From NCBI GenBank assembly GCA_045648175.1, contig JAZRNN010000045.1:1-23950 (forward strand): a stretch of 23,950 bases of DNA, given 5' to 3'. Position numbers and translations under genes: made by a program. This DNA comes from SIG440 sp045648175. GTDB taxonomy: Bacteria; Bacillota; Clostridia; Monoglobales; Monoglobaceae. Below, in pieces: positions 8,124 through 15,713 of the stretch; within the stretch, counting starts at the first letter, position 1, and each line of letters starts with the position of its first letter. The notes below the pieces were generated by a model. It was not told the origin of the DNA and did not search any database. It was given only the letters and a program-made list of their open reading frames with translations.

Positions 8124-9101
8124 TCATTTAACCAAAATATCTGTAAATTTAAATGTAACGCTGGTTGTCTTGATTTCTCCTGGTTTAAGAAATTTAAGAA
8201 CACCCTTCTCTCGCATCACATCTCTGCCGTCAGGAAAACAGTTGCCCGGCTCCAAACCCATAACATACTCATTTTCGCCCATCATCTTCCACTGAGTAAA
8301 GCAATCAAGAGCTTTACTGTCATAGGTCATTTCCATTTCTACGCCGATGTCGGGATTTTTAAGAGATACCTTTGGTTCTTTATCAAAGCTGTGATAAAAA
8401 CACTCTTCCTCAAAATCTGTTGTCGGTACAGGTATTTTACTCCACTCTGCAAGCCCCTTGGCAGAATGTTCATTTCCTGGTACAACATCACATGAAGGAA
8501 TGCTTAAAACTGCATTTTCACTAAGCAAAGGATATCCAAAATTGCAATGATACATTATCATATAGGGCGACTCGCGACAACCAATATTTTCAACACTGTC
8601 TGTAACGGTAATGGTGTTGTCGCTTATTCCGCAACAATACTCACGTCTCAAAACAAGCTGATGTCCAAAAGGCACAGCATCACGCATTGTTGCCGAAATT
8701 TTGATGCAATCGTCCTCAACTGTGTATGAATACTGTTCTGCCGGTATGTTTGAAATTGTTCCATGCAGTGGCAATTCCTCGCCGGCATCTGTACAGGGCT
8801 CACCCACAGCGGTAAGTCCGCAGGTTGTGAAAAAACCTGCCGTAAATGACTTCAATAAGCCAAGACCCTTATCATCATAATATTGGGGGGCAACCATTCC
8901 GCAAGGCGAAATATATGCCATGCTTTTGCCCTTGTAAAACAGATAGGGAATGTCCGCACCTCTGTCAAGAGACACAGTAAATTCAAGGCCGCTTCCGTTG
9001 CGAACTTCAAGCAATCTCATACCGTCAGCCTTTCCGCCCACCATTCGTGTTTCGCGAACACCAAAAAGCTGAGACGGATGTCCTATGTATTTGTTTTTCA
9101 T
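8124..9101 (-). CDS. Aldose 1-epimerase-like protein (DUF4432)
   Basis: A 325-residue cytoplasmic protein without signal peptide or membrane segment. The pattern matches the galactose-mutarotase-fold DUF4432 family: VSLDRGADIPYLFYKGKSM near the N-terminus, CGLTAVGEPCTDAGEELPLHGTISN in the middle, and YMIMYHCNFGYPLL further on. Conserved His residues (LPLHG, MYHCNFG) and Glu (GLEPGNC) are those expected to line a sugar-binding cleft. The family is thought to act on hexoses or their derivatives, but the substrate is not known from sequence. GGAGTGA precedes the ATG by about 7 bases. It stands alone, with its own terminator. Confidence 0.88.
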   Translation of the reverse strand: MKNKYIGHPSQLFGVRETRMVGGKADGMRLLEVRNGSGLEFTVSLDRGADIPYLFYKGKSMAYISPCGMVAPQYYDDKGLGLLKSFTAGFFTTCGLTAVGEPCTDAGEELPLHGTISNIPAEQYSYTVEDDCIKISATMRDAVPFGHQLVLRREYCCGISDNTITVTDSVENIGCRESPYMIMYHCNFGYPLLSENAVLSIPSCDVVPGNEHSAKGLAEWSKIPVPTTDFEEECFYHSFDKEPKVSLKNPDIGVEMEMTYDSKALDCFTQWKMMGENEYVMGLEPGNCFPDGRDVMREKGVLKFLKPGEIKTTSVTFKFTDILVK

Positions 9102-9156
9102 TTACTATCACTCCAATTCAAAAATTAATCACTTATTTTAATAATTCGACAAAACA

Positions 9157-9233
9157 TTGACAAAATCCTTTACATTACTATAGTTTTTTTTACATATTCT
9201 GGTCTTGCGAATTCTGTATTATTATGTTATAAT
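9157..9233 (+). promoter_or_regulatory. Two candidate promoters of the YesL-like gene
   Basis: The proximal one is TTGCGA (9205-9210), 17 bases, TATAAT (9228-9233), with a consensus -10. The distal one is TTGACA (9157-9162), 16 bases, TATAGT (9179-9184), with a consensus -35. Both face the gene starting at 9268. Which is used, or whether both are, cannot be decided by eye. Confidence 0.75.
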
Positions 9234-9267
9234 ATTTTTATTAATTTAAATCAGGATGTGAATTGAA

Positions 9268-10131
9268 ATGTTCTTTTATTCAAATTACAATAAGCCGGGC
9301 AAGGGCGTCAACAAACGCGACCCAAATCAGCCCAGAATAACCACTTTTTTTGAGATCCTTCCAAGAAAGCTATGGGACCTTTGCAAGGTAAATATGCTGT
9401 ATATGATTGCAGCAATCCCATTCTTCCTTTTTACAATTATTATCACAGGCGTTATATCGTCAAGAATTTCAAACTTTTTTTATGTATCATTAGGTGACCC
9501 ATCACTTGAACCCACTTTTGCTCTTATTGACATAGGGCTAAGGGTAATAATTTCTCTGCTGTTTACCATTTTTTACGGATTGGGTCCTGCCACCGCAGGG
9601 ACAACCTATATTATCCGCAATTACGGCAGAGAGGAGCATTGCTGGCTTGTCAGCGACTTCTTTGAAAAATTCCGGACAAATTTTAAGCAAAGCTTTTGTA
9701 TCTGGGCAATTGACCTTGCTGCACTATTTCTACTGACAATCGCCATTGAGTTCTATATGAATTCAGAGATTTATATACTGGCATTTATCGTTATTTTTGC
9801 TGCACTTGTATATACGATAATGCATCTGTATATTTATCAGATTATGATTACATTTGACCTGTCTTTAAAGCACATACTGAAAAACTCTTTGATTTTTGCC
9901 CTCGCAAAAGCGCCAAAGAACATTCTTCTTTTGCTCATATCTGTTTTGGTACACATCGTTATCCCCGTGGCAGTTGTAGTAATTACCCAATCAGTAATCG
10001 CCGCTTTAGTGATTGTACTTCTTGAACTCCTCATTCTGCCGTCACTGACAAGCTTTATGTCTAACTTCTTTATTTATTCGGATATTGAACAATACATCAA
10101 GCTTGCCTTGGAATCAGAACATCAGGATTAA
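9268..10131 (+). CDS. YesL-like (DUF624) integral membrane protein
   Basis: A 287-residue polytopic membrane protein. A hydrophilic N-terminus of ~45 residues is followed by about five or six hydrophobic helices (around 45-65, 90-115, 145-165, 170-190, 212-238 and 240-260). The motif GLGPATAGTTYIIRNYGREEHCWLVSDFFEKFRTNFKQS is split here as GLGPATAGTTYIIRNY and then DFFEKFRTNFKQS; it is the signature of the YesL/DUF624 family. Members are often beside carbohydrate-use genes, and the function is unknown. Next to a DUF4432 sugar-epimerase-like gene, a link to carbohydrate metabolism is plausible but inferred. The start has AGGATG about 10 bases upstream. Confidence 0.85.
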   Translation: MFFYSNYNKPGKGVNKRDPNQPRITTFFEILPRKLWDLCKVNMLYMIAAIPFFLFTIIITGVISSRISNFFYVSLGDPSLEPTFALIDIGLRVIISLLFTIFYGLGPATAGTTYIIRNYGREEHCWLVSDFFEKFRTNFKQSFCIWAIDLAALFLLTIAIEFYMNSEIYILAFIVIFAALVYTIMHLYIYQIMITFDLSLKHILKNSLIFALAKAPKNILLLLISVLVHIVIPVAVVVITQSVIAALVIVLLELLILPSLTSFMSNFFIYSDIEQYIKLALESEHQD

Positions 10132-10146
10132 TCAATTTAAAGCATT

Positions 10147-10210
10147 GGCAACGGCTGGAAACTCCCGGCACACAAAGAAAGCGACTGATTTGTTTAAAAT
10201 CAGCCGCTTT
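10147..10210. repeat. Copy 1 of a dispersed repeat ending in a terminator hairpin
   Basis: The stretch begins GGCAACGGCTGGAAACTCCC, goes on to GGCACACAA and ends in the hairpin AAAGCGACTGATTT. Copy 2 at 22191-22266 has the same order: GGCAACAGTTGGAATCCC, GGTACACAA, AAGCGACTGATTT. The two copies are ~12 kb apart. Confidence 0.6.
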
Positions 10211-10215
10211 TTTAT
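10178..10215. terminator. Bidirectional terminator between convergent genes
   Basis: A 14-bp stem with one mismatch (10178-10191 with 10197-10210) and a T-run on the plus strand (10205-10213). On the minus strand it is followed by CTTTCTTTG. It can end the YesL-like transcript from the left and the long minus-strand fibre operon from the right. The remaining stretch to 10303 is AT-rich and holds no gene I can see. Confidence 0.8.
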
Positions 10216-10303
10216 TTTATAAGAAATTACAACTTTTATGTTGTATTTTCTATAAAACAAAAACTTAAATCAAATTATCTGTGCGAAATTTTCATCTTTT
10301 GTT

Positions 10304-10423
10304 TTAATCAGCATTGTTCTCATACTCGTCGGAACGTCCTGCGACGATTATGGCACAATACAACACCACCGCAACAAATGTTAATATAATAAATGCTAAA
10401 ATCATTAATAGTATCTTTGCCAT
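10304..10423 (-). CDS. 39-residue single-pass membrane protein
   Basis: A small gene starting ATG at 10423 with AAAGGA 7-8 bases upstream and ending TAA at 10304-10306. The peptide begins MAKILLMILAFIILTFVAVV, one hydrophobic helix of about 25 residues, and ends in a short charged tail, GRSDEYENNAD. It lies 42 bases behind the sortase gene on the same strand with no terminator between, so it is probably the last gene of the fibre operon. Good ribosome site, start and hydrophobicity support a real gene. The function is unknown; a small membrane subunit or chaperone for the surface assembly machinery would fit the position. Confidence 0.65.
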   Translation of the reverse strand: MAKILLMILAFIILTFVAVVLYCAIIVAGRSDEYENNAD

Positions 10424-10465
10424 ATGTTTTTCCTTTCAAAGATTGATTGTCTAACACCAAAATAT

Positions 10466-11197
10466 TTATAGTTCTTTTAAAACCCCTATCAACACATACC
10501 TTGCATCATTATACGCATACGAACAAGTTGAAAGCATAACATATACGTCATCCGGTGAAAATTTATATTCCGACTTAAAAGTCGACTTTTCACAGAGTTG
10601 GGATATAAAACTATCTTTATCTTCATCCTCAAGCGGCAATTTGTAGATTGATGCTGTGCTGTTTACCGTAGCTGCTGCAATAAGTTTCACTTTAAATCCT
10701 TTTTGGGGTGTTACAATATACATTTCAGGGTGCTTATCGTAATAATCTTGATTTACGTATTCTGTCAAAACTCCAAACATAGTACCATTTTTCATATTGT
10801 GACCGTATATTATTGTATTATTGTCGGTAAAATCACCTTTGTTAAGGCAATCTGCAAATAATGTTCCGGAAGAACTATATTCACCGTCTGTTCCTCTGTG
10901 AAGATAATAAGAATTATCCTCAGCCTGCACAACAGGATAGTTTATTGGTGTTCCCTCGCAGTAAAGCCACGCTATAATATCATTGCTTTCCTGTTTAAGC
11001 TTTTTAAAATCTACATTTATGGGTGCATCTTGTTGTGGTAAGCTTTCAGAAACAACACTTTCTGCCAACTTTTCGCTTTTTATTCGTTCTTTATTGTAGT
11101 TATAAAGCTGATATGACGAATAAATCAATATTACCGCAGCAGCTACAAAAAGAATGGCTTTTATTATCGTCAAAAGACACTCCTGATATTTTTTCAA
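10466..11197 (-). CDS. srtB: Class B sortase
   Basis: A 243-residue membrane-anchored transpeptidase: one N-terminal membrane helix (about 9-30), then the catalytic beta-barrel. The catalytic triad is visible as H133 (IIYGHNMKNGTMF), C225 (VMLSTCSYAYND) and R233 (ARYVLIG), the class B spacing. Sortases cut a sorting motif in secreted proteins and join them to peptidoglycan or to one another. I place the start at TTG 11197 because GGAGG is then 7 bases away; the ATG at 11203 would be only 1 base from it. The likely local substrate is the protein with a PKTGD motif encoded at 16418-17836; the TasA-like proteins between show no sorting motif. Confidence 0.94.
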   Translation of the reverse strand: MKKYQECLLTIIKAILFVAAAVILIYSSYQLYNYNKERIKSEKLAESVVSESLPQQDAPINVDFKKLKQESNDIIAWLYCEGTPINYPVVQAEDNSYYLHRGTDGEYSSSGTLFADCLNKGDFTDNNTIIYGHNMKNGTMFGVLTEYVNQDYYDKHPEMYIVTPQKGFKVKLIAAATVNSTASIYKLPLEDEDKDSFISQLCEKSTFKSEYKFSPDDVYVMLSTCSYAYNDARYVLIGVLKEL

Positions 11198-11211
11198 GCA
11201 CATACCTCCGC

Positions 11212-12123
11212 CTATTCGCTGCCGCCATCACCCGAAGATGATGCAGCAGATGATTCGCCGCTTGATGCTGAATCATCACCTGTTGCAGAACTGCTTTCTG
11301 ACGATGAACTATTGCTTGACGAGGATGAACCGCCATCACCCGAAGGTTGTGTCGGAGTGCTTGTGGTTTCGGTTGTTGCGCTGCCCCCTGCTGATGGCGA
11401 GGTTTCGCCCGAGGTCACAGATGAGCTTTCCGCCGGTGCCTCACCGCTGTTATCCGTTGAAGGCTCACTCGTTGAAGGGGTCACTGTTTCACTTGATGGA
11501 ATTCCTCCTGAATCCTTTGACAGGCTTTCGGTGTGTTTGTCTTCGCCTTGTGTGGTTTCAGAAGATGTGCTTGTTTCGCCGCCCTCTGTTGTGGGTTCTT
11601 CGGGTGGTGGAGTAAACGAATGAATGATTGTTCCTCCGCTAAGCTCCGCAGTTCTGTACTTGACCGATTTTCCCCATCGAGGTTCAAATTTAATCTCACA
11701 TCCTGCAACTGCCTGAATTTCTATTGTCCTTGTTTCATTCCTCTTAAATGAAGGTGTGTAATATTCTTTTGTTTCGCCCTCGGGACTTGTTATCTTGATT
11801 ACACAATATCCCATAGTAGCTGTACTACCACGCGCAGAAAGAATAAATTCGTGCATTTCCCCTTCTTCGGGAGTGCGGGCACACTTGTAGGTAGACAAAA
11901 CTCTGCCCTGACTTGTTTCTTCAACAGCAATATTCCATACCGCTGAACGCATTTCATAATTCTTTTCCATATCGATTCTGAAAAAAGCAAAAGCGGTGGA
12001 AATCATTACTGTAATACAAGCCAGTATTACGAGTGCTGACAATATAATTCTTGATTTCAAAATACTGTCGGATATTTTGTCATTCTCCGGTATTTTTATA
12101 TATTGTTTATATATCCTTTTCAT
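11212..12123 (-). CDS. TasA-like secreted protein with long Ser/Thr/Gly/Glu tail
   Basis: A 303-residue protein. The start at 12123 is chosen because AGGAGGTG lies 7 bases upstream. After a ~20-residue cytoplasmic start comes a hydrophobic segment (about 22-46, ending MISTAFAFFRID). This resembles SipW-type signal segments (AFAFF then an acidic residue). Residues about 50-160 are a compact beta-rich domain (FILSARGSTATMGYCVIKI, IEIQAVAGCEIKF). From about 165 to the end is a low-complexity tail of Ser, Thr, Gly, Glu and Pro with no sorting motif. It sits between the large TasA-like genes and the sortase, 14 bases before the sortase start. It may be a minor or tip/base subunit of the fibre. The family assignment is by signal segment and context, hence moderate. 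Confidence 0.72.
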   Translation of the reverse strand: MKRIYKQYIKIPENDKISDSILKSRIILSALVILACITVMISTAFAFFRIDMEKNYEMRSAVWNIAVEETSQGRVLSTYKCARTPEEGEMHEFILSARGSTATMGYCVIKITSPEGETKEYYTPSFKRNETRTIEIQAVAGCEIKFEPRWGKSVKYRTAELSGGTIIHSFTPPPEEPTTEGGETSTSSETTQGEDKHTESLSKDSGGIPSSETVTPSTSEPSTDNSGEAPAESSSVTSGETSPSAGGSATTETTSTPTQPSGDGGSSSSSNSSSSESSSATGDDSASSGESSAASSSGDGGSE

Positions 12124-12149
12124 TCTGTCACACCTCCTAATGTTTAATA

Positions 12150-12274
12150 CGGCAATCAAAAGGCACACTGTTTTTTAGGTAAAGTCAAGAAAATTTTTAT
12201 TGTTTATAAAGTGGGTTGTAATAATAAAATAATTTTCGCCCATCTTTTACCGACAATATGCCTTTTGATTGCCG
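12150..12274. repeat. 16-bp perfect inverted repeat around 93 bases, inside the operon
   Basis: CGGCAATCAAAAGGCA at 12150-12165 is repeated in exact inverse at 12259-12274. The interior (12166-12258) is AT-rich and holds only weak promoter-like boxes on the minus strand, such as TTATTT-18-TATAAA. It lies in the 193-base gap upstream of the Ser-rich protein gene. It may be an RNA hairpin, a processing signal, or another invertible piece like the two found upstream. Confidence 0.55.
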
Positions 12275-12297
12275 CCCAACCCCTGATGCGGGTTGGG
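12275..12297 (-). terminator. Hairpin after the second large TasA-like gene (no T-run)
   Basis: An 8-bp GC-rich stem CCCAACCC/GGGTTGGG (12275-12282 with 12290-12297) with a 7-base loop, 19 bases after the stop at 12317. No T-run follows on the minus strand. It may attenuate transcription or stabilise the 3' end of the upstream message rather than stop it fully. Confidence 0.5.
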
Positions 12298-12316
12298 TGA
12301 CAAAAGATCAAACTAA

Positions 12317-13723
12317 TTATTTAACAGTTGCGTTTGCAGTATTAGTTACAAGAGTTGCAAGATTTTCCGCTGTAAGCTTAACTCCACCTACAGTACAGTT
12401 TTCAAATGTAACTACAGCACGAGGATCCACTGTAAAGCCTGCTTCAAACTCACATCCTACAAAAGCAGTCGGAGCATATGGACGGCAGTATGCATATCCA
12501 TTACCTTCTCCAAAGTTACAATTAGTAAATTCTACATCACCAATTGTTGCTGCATAACTGGTCCATCCGTTAAATGTACTGCGAGTAGCAGTGAGTCCCT
12601 TTCCAGTACCTTGGTCACAGCTGATAGTGTAGGTAGTGCCGTCAATAATAACGTTTTCAAGAACTACACGCTCACTGTGTGGGCTATTATGGTTAATAAA
12701 GATACCGCGGAAAGAACCAGTAACTGTCAGATTTTTGATTATACCGCCTGTGGTGTTGATACCTGAATCCCAAGTACCGCCTGCACCCTTAATATCAAGT
12801 GTGTTGCCGTTACCGTCAAGTGTCTGTCCGTTTTTGATGTTGATACCTGTAGTGCCATATGCATTGCTCATATTTGCAGGCTCTATCTTTATATCTTTGG
12901 TTAATCCAATTATTTCGCCCTGTCCTGCATTATCAATTGACTCAATCAGCTTATCGGCTGTTGTTGCGTAAAAATCCGGTGTCTTAGGATATTCAGCCGT
13001 TTCATCATACTTTTCGTCATAGCTATCTTTCTCATAGGTCATCTGTGTTGCAATAAGTGTTGCACCAAAGTCGATCGAAAGACCGCCCTTAACGTTGTAT
13101 TCGTTGTCCTTGTCGGAAGGCTTCCAGAATGCACCAAGCTCATATTTGAAAGACTCGCCGGGAAGAAGATAGCCTTCAAGAGTAAAATCTTTAAGTGCCT
13201 GTGATTCAAAACCGGGAACAGTAGAATCCATATAAGTTGTTCTCAGTTCTTCCAGAGCATCATCTTCCATTACAGCATCCTCGCCTGTTTTACCATTACG
13301 TGCAATTGCATAGACTGAAAGCACATCGGCAAGAGTCTTGCCGCTGTCGGGTTTGGTTTCGGTTGGATTGTAAAAATTTAGCATAAGCTTATACTTAAGT
13401 GCAAGTGTACCTTCATTTGCTACCTCAAACTGACCAAAGCCTGTTGCCCCTGGTTCCCAAAGGATTTCCTCGCCGTCTACATTTCTAAACAGCTTTAGAT
13501 TCTTACCTTCATCAGTTGCAAGAGATACATTAGTTCCTGTGTCCATACTGTTGTCCCAGTAATACAGATTTACATCCAGATTACCTGACTTGATAACGTT
13601 GTTCGCACTTGTAACACTGTCTGTGAACCACGCAAATGTTGTTCCGAGAAGCATTGCAAAGCAGAGAATAAGTGATATGCTGCTTGTAAGCAATGCTCTC
13701 TTAGTTGATTTACTATTCGTCAT
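12317..13723 (-). CDS. TasA/camelysin-type fibre protein with beta-helix C-terminus (copy 2)
   Basis: A 468-residue secreted protein. The N-terminus has the SipW-dependent signal: a basic start, a hydrophobic core (about 12-30), then TTFAWFTDSVTSANNVIKSG and NLDVNLYYWD. This fits the AFFxD...N.F.AGxLDL pattern of TasA and camelysin precursors. Residues about 40-235 are the TasA-like beta-sandwich. Residues about 250-460 contain short repeated strands (INIKNGQTLDGNGNTLDI, IIKNLTVTGSFRGIFI, VVLENVIIDGTTYTI), the pattern of a right-handed parallel beta-helix. The first ~245 residues are nearly identical to those of the gene at 13844-15643, and the C-termini are unrelated. AGGAGGT lies 9 bases before the ATG. 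It is exported, cut by SipW and presumably polymerised on the cell surface; polymerisation is inferred. Confidence 0.88.
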   Translation of the reverse strand: MTNSKSTKRALLTSSISLILCFAMLLGTTFAWFTDSVTSANNVIKSGNLDVNLYYWDNSMDTGTNVSLATDEGKNLKLFRNVDGEEILWEPGATGFGQFEVANEGTLALKYKLMLNFYNPTETKPDSGKTLADVLSVYAIARNGKTGEDAVMEDDALEELRTTYMDSTVPGFESQALKDFTLEGYLLPGESFKYELGAFWKPSDKDNEYNVKGGLSIDFGATLIATQMTYEKDSYDEKYDETAEYPKTPDFYATTADKLIESIDNAGQGEIIGLTKDIKIEPANMSNAYGTTGINIKNGQTLDGNGNTLDIKGAGGTWDSGINTTGGIIKNLTVTGSFRGIFINHNSPHSERVVLENVIIDGTTYTISCDQGTGKGLTATRSTFNGWTSYAATIGDVEFTNCNFGEGNGYAYCRPYAPTAFVGCEFEAGFTVDPRAVVTFENCTVGGVKLTAENLATLVTNTANATVK

Positions 13724-13775
13724 TATTTTTTACCTCCTATTATGTATTTTCGTCAGACGAATATATATAAACAGC
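13724..13775 (-). repeat. Duplicated 5' leader, copy A (copy B at 15644-15695)
   Basis: The 50 bases upstream of the two large TasA-like genes are almost the same. Both contain GCTGTTTATATATATTCG, a short palindromic TTCGTCTGACGAA (TTCGTCTCGCGAA in copy B), ACATAA and then AGGAGGTAAAA. The duplication therefore covered leader plus the first ~245 codons as one block. Confidence 0.8.
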
Positions 13776-13802
13776 TTTTCGCCATTTATAACATTGGAAT
13801 GG

Positions 13803-13832
13803 CCACCTATCCCTCTTTTGAGGGATAGGTGG
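13803..13832 (-). terminator. Strong hairpin between the two large TasA-like genes (no T-run)
   Basis: A perfect 13-bp GC-rich stem (13803-13815 with 13820-13832) with a TTTT loop, 11 bases past the stop at 13844. No T-run follows on the minus strand. As an intercistronic hairpin it could lower expression of downstream genes, or protect the upstream message to give unequal subunit amounts. Confidence 0.65.
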
Positions 13833-13843
13833 ACTTTGAATAA

Positions 13844-15643
13844 TTACTTGTTGTTATAAACTACTGTTACGCCGTCATAAGAGGTAATCCCATTAACACC
13901 GTATTGGGCACCACCAAAGAGAGAGTCAAATGGCAGTAAGAGATTGCAATGCATAGCACAAGTGCTGTGATCGTGATCAGCGGGTATTCCTCCGTAAGCA
14001 TATCCAGACTCTACACGCCATGCAGTTTTACCTGCTACAACGCAGTAATGGTAGTCAACCCAATCACCATAAGTAACATTTACATTCTTACACTTGATGT
14101 TATATTTGGACATATCAGGATAATTCTTACCATCGATAGTAGTAGTTTCCTGAAGGCGACCGATCAACATACCGCACATACGATAGATATAGTATTTATA
14201 AGCAGCAGTAACATCGTTATAAGCATCAAGTCGACAAGCAATATCTACATTCTCAAAATTATATGTTGCACCGGGCTCGCCTTGGCCTACAACACCACCG
14301 ATAGAGCTGTCAAAAGAGCCCCAAAGGCCGCCAAGAACTACATCGTCTCCTATTCTAATATTCTTAAATGTGTAGTTACCAGCACCTGACCAACCGATGA
14401 TACCGCCGATACCATTGTTGTAAGTACCAAAGTCGCTATCCTTGATTGTGATATTTTCAAAAACACAATTACCGCTAGCAGAACCGGTGATACCGCCTAT
14501 GTCGCCTCCTTCAATTTTAGCCTCAGCACCACTGATTGTTACATTTTTAATAGTAGCACTTTCTAATTCTCCAAATAAACCTATTGAACCATATTTGCCC
14601 CATTCATAATTAAAAGCCCATCCACTTTGGTAGAGGTTTGAAATAGTATGTCCATTACCATCAAATGTTCCCTTAAAGGGTGATTTGTCTCCAATTGGAT
14701 CAAAACTTACAGGTTCGCCATTATCACCCATGCAATAAAGATCAGCGTCACTTGCTAATACAACAGTCTTTCCTTCAAATGTGTTGCCACCATCAACAAG
14801 TTTTGCAAGACCTGCAAGTTGTTCAGCAGAGTTAAGTTTAAATTCTGTGTCAGTATCGTTATACCACGAAGTATCGACAGTTCCATCCCATACATCAGCT
14901 TCTATTTCCGGATATTCGGCATTTTCATCATAATCGTCACCATAGCTGTCCTTTTCATATGTCATCTGTGTTGCAACAAGGGTTACGCCAAAGTCGATTG
15001 AAAGACCGCCCTTAACGTTATATTCGTTGTCCTTGTCGGAAGGCTCCCAGAATGCACCAAGCTCATATCTAAATGACTCACCGGGGAGAAGATAACCTTT
15101 AAGTTCAAAATTCTTCAATGGCTGAGCTTCACAACCGGGAATCGTAGAATCACCGTAATTTACTCTCAAATCCTCTAGGTAAGGATCTGCCATCGGTGTG
15201 TTACCCTTAATAATTGCACGTGCATAAACCGAAAGCACATCGGCAAGTGTCTTGTCGTCGCTGCCTTCATCGTCAAAATTCAGCATAAGCTCATATTTCA
15301 GTGCAAGCGTACCTTCATTTGCAACCTCAAACTGACCAAATCCAGTTGCCCCTGGTTCCCAAAGGATTTCCTCACCATCCGCATTTCTGAACAGCTTGAG
15401 ATTTTTACCTTCATCAGTTGCAAGAGATACATCGGGAAGCTTAACATTCTTCTCGTTGTTCCACATACTGTTATCCCAATAATACAGATTTACATCCAGA
15501 TTACCTGACTTGATAACATTGTTCATACTTGTTACACTGTCTGTAAACCACGCAAATGTGGTTCCAATGAGCATTGCAAAGCAAAGCAGAAGTGATATCC
15601 CGCTACTAAGCAAAGCTCTCTTTGTTGTTTTACTATTCGTCAT
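13844..15643 (-). CDS. TasA/camelysin-type fibre protein with GLUG-like beta-helix (copy 1)
   Basis: A 599-residue secreted protein with the same SipW-type signal as its paralogue (TTFAWFTDSVTSMNNVIKSG) and a TasA-like domain to about residue 240. It has a short extra NEKNVKLPD insertion near residue 64. The C-terminal ~340 residues begin with FKLNSAEQLAGLAKLVDGG and carry repeated GGI-G turns (GDIGGITGSASGNCVFENI, NGIGGIIGWSGAGNYTFKNI, SSIGGVVGQ). This is the GLUG-type beta-helix seen in adhesins and proteases of gut bacteria. It probably displays an adhesive or carbohydrate-contacting helix on a TasA-like stem. It is the first large subunit gene after sipW, 70 bases downstream. AGGAGGTAAAA precedes the ATG. 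Confidence 0.88.
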   Translation of the reverse strand: MTNSKTTKRALLSSGISLLLCFAMLIGTTFAWFTDSVTSMNNVIKSGNLDVNLYYWDNSMWNNEKNVKLPDVSLATDEGKNLKLFRNADGEEILWEPGATGFGQFEVANEGTLALKYELMLNFDDEGSDDKTLADVLSVYARAIIKGNTPMADPYLEDLRVNYGDSTIPGCEAQPLKNFELKGYLLPGESFRYELGAFWEPSDKDNEYNVKGGLSIDFGVTLVATQMTYEKDSYGDDYDENAEYPEIEADVWDGTVDTSWYNDTDTEFKLNSAEQLAGLAKLVDGGNTFEGKTVVLASDADLYCMGDNGEPVSFDPIGDKSPFKGTFDGNGHTISNLYQSGWAFNYEWGKYGSIGLFGELESATIKNVTISGAEAKIEGGDIGGITGSASGNCVFENITIKDSDFGTYNNGIGGIIGWSGAGNYTFKNIRIGDDVVLGGLWGSFDSSIGGVVGQGEPGATYNFENVDIACRLDAYNDVTAAYKYYIYRMCGMLIGRLQETTTIDGKNYPDMSKYNIKCKNVNVTYGDWVDYHYCVVAGKTAWRVESGYAYGGIPADHDHSTCAMHCNLLLPFDSLFGGAQYGVNGITSYDGVTVVYNNK

Positions 15644-15713
15644 TTTGTTTTACCTCCTGTTATGTATTTTCGCGAGACGAATATATATAAACAGCCGATT
15701 TGCTGTTTAAATC

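Noticed and set aside
11238..11751. Several overlapping open frames opposite or beside the Ser-rich tail.
   Set aside because: Repetitive Ser/Thr/Gly codons leave other frames open by composition; none has a start signal.
12317..15643. LPxTG-type sorting motif in the two large TasA-like proteins.
   Set aside because: Both C-termini lack a sorting motif, hydrophobic helix and basic tail; only the protein at 16418-17836 has NPPKTGD with helix and KKKR.
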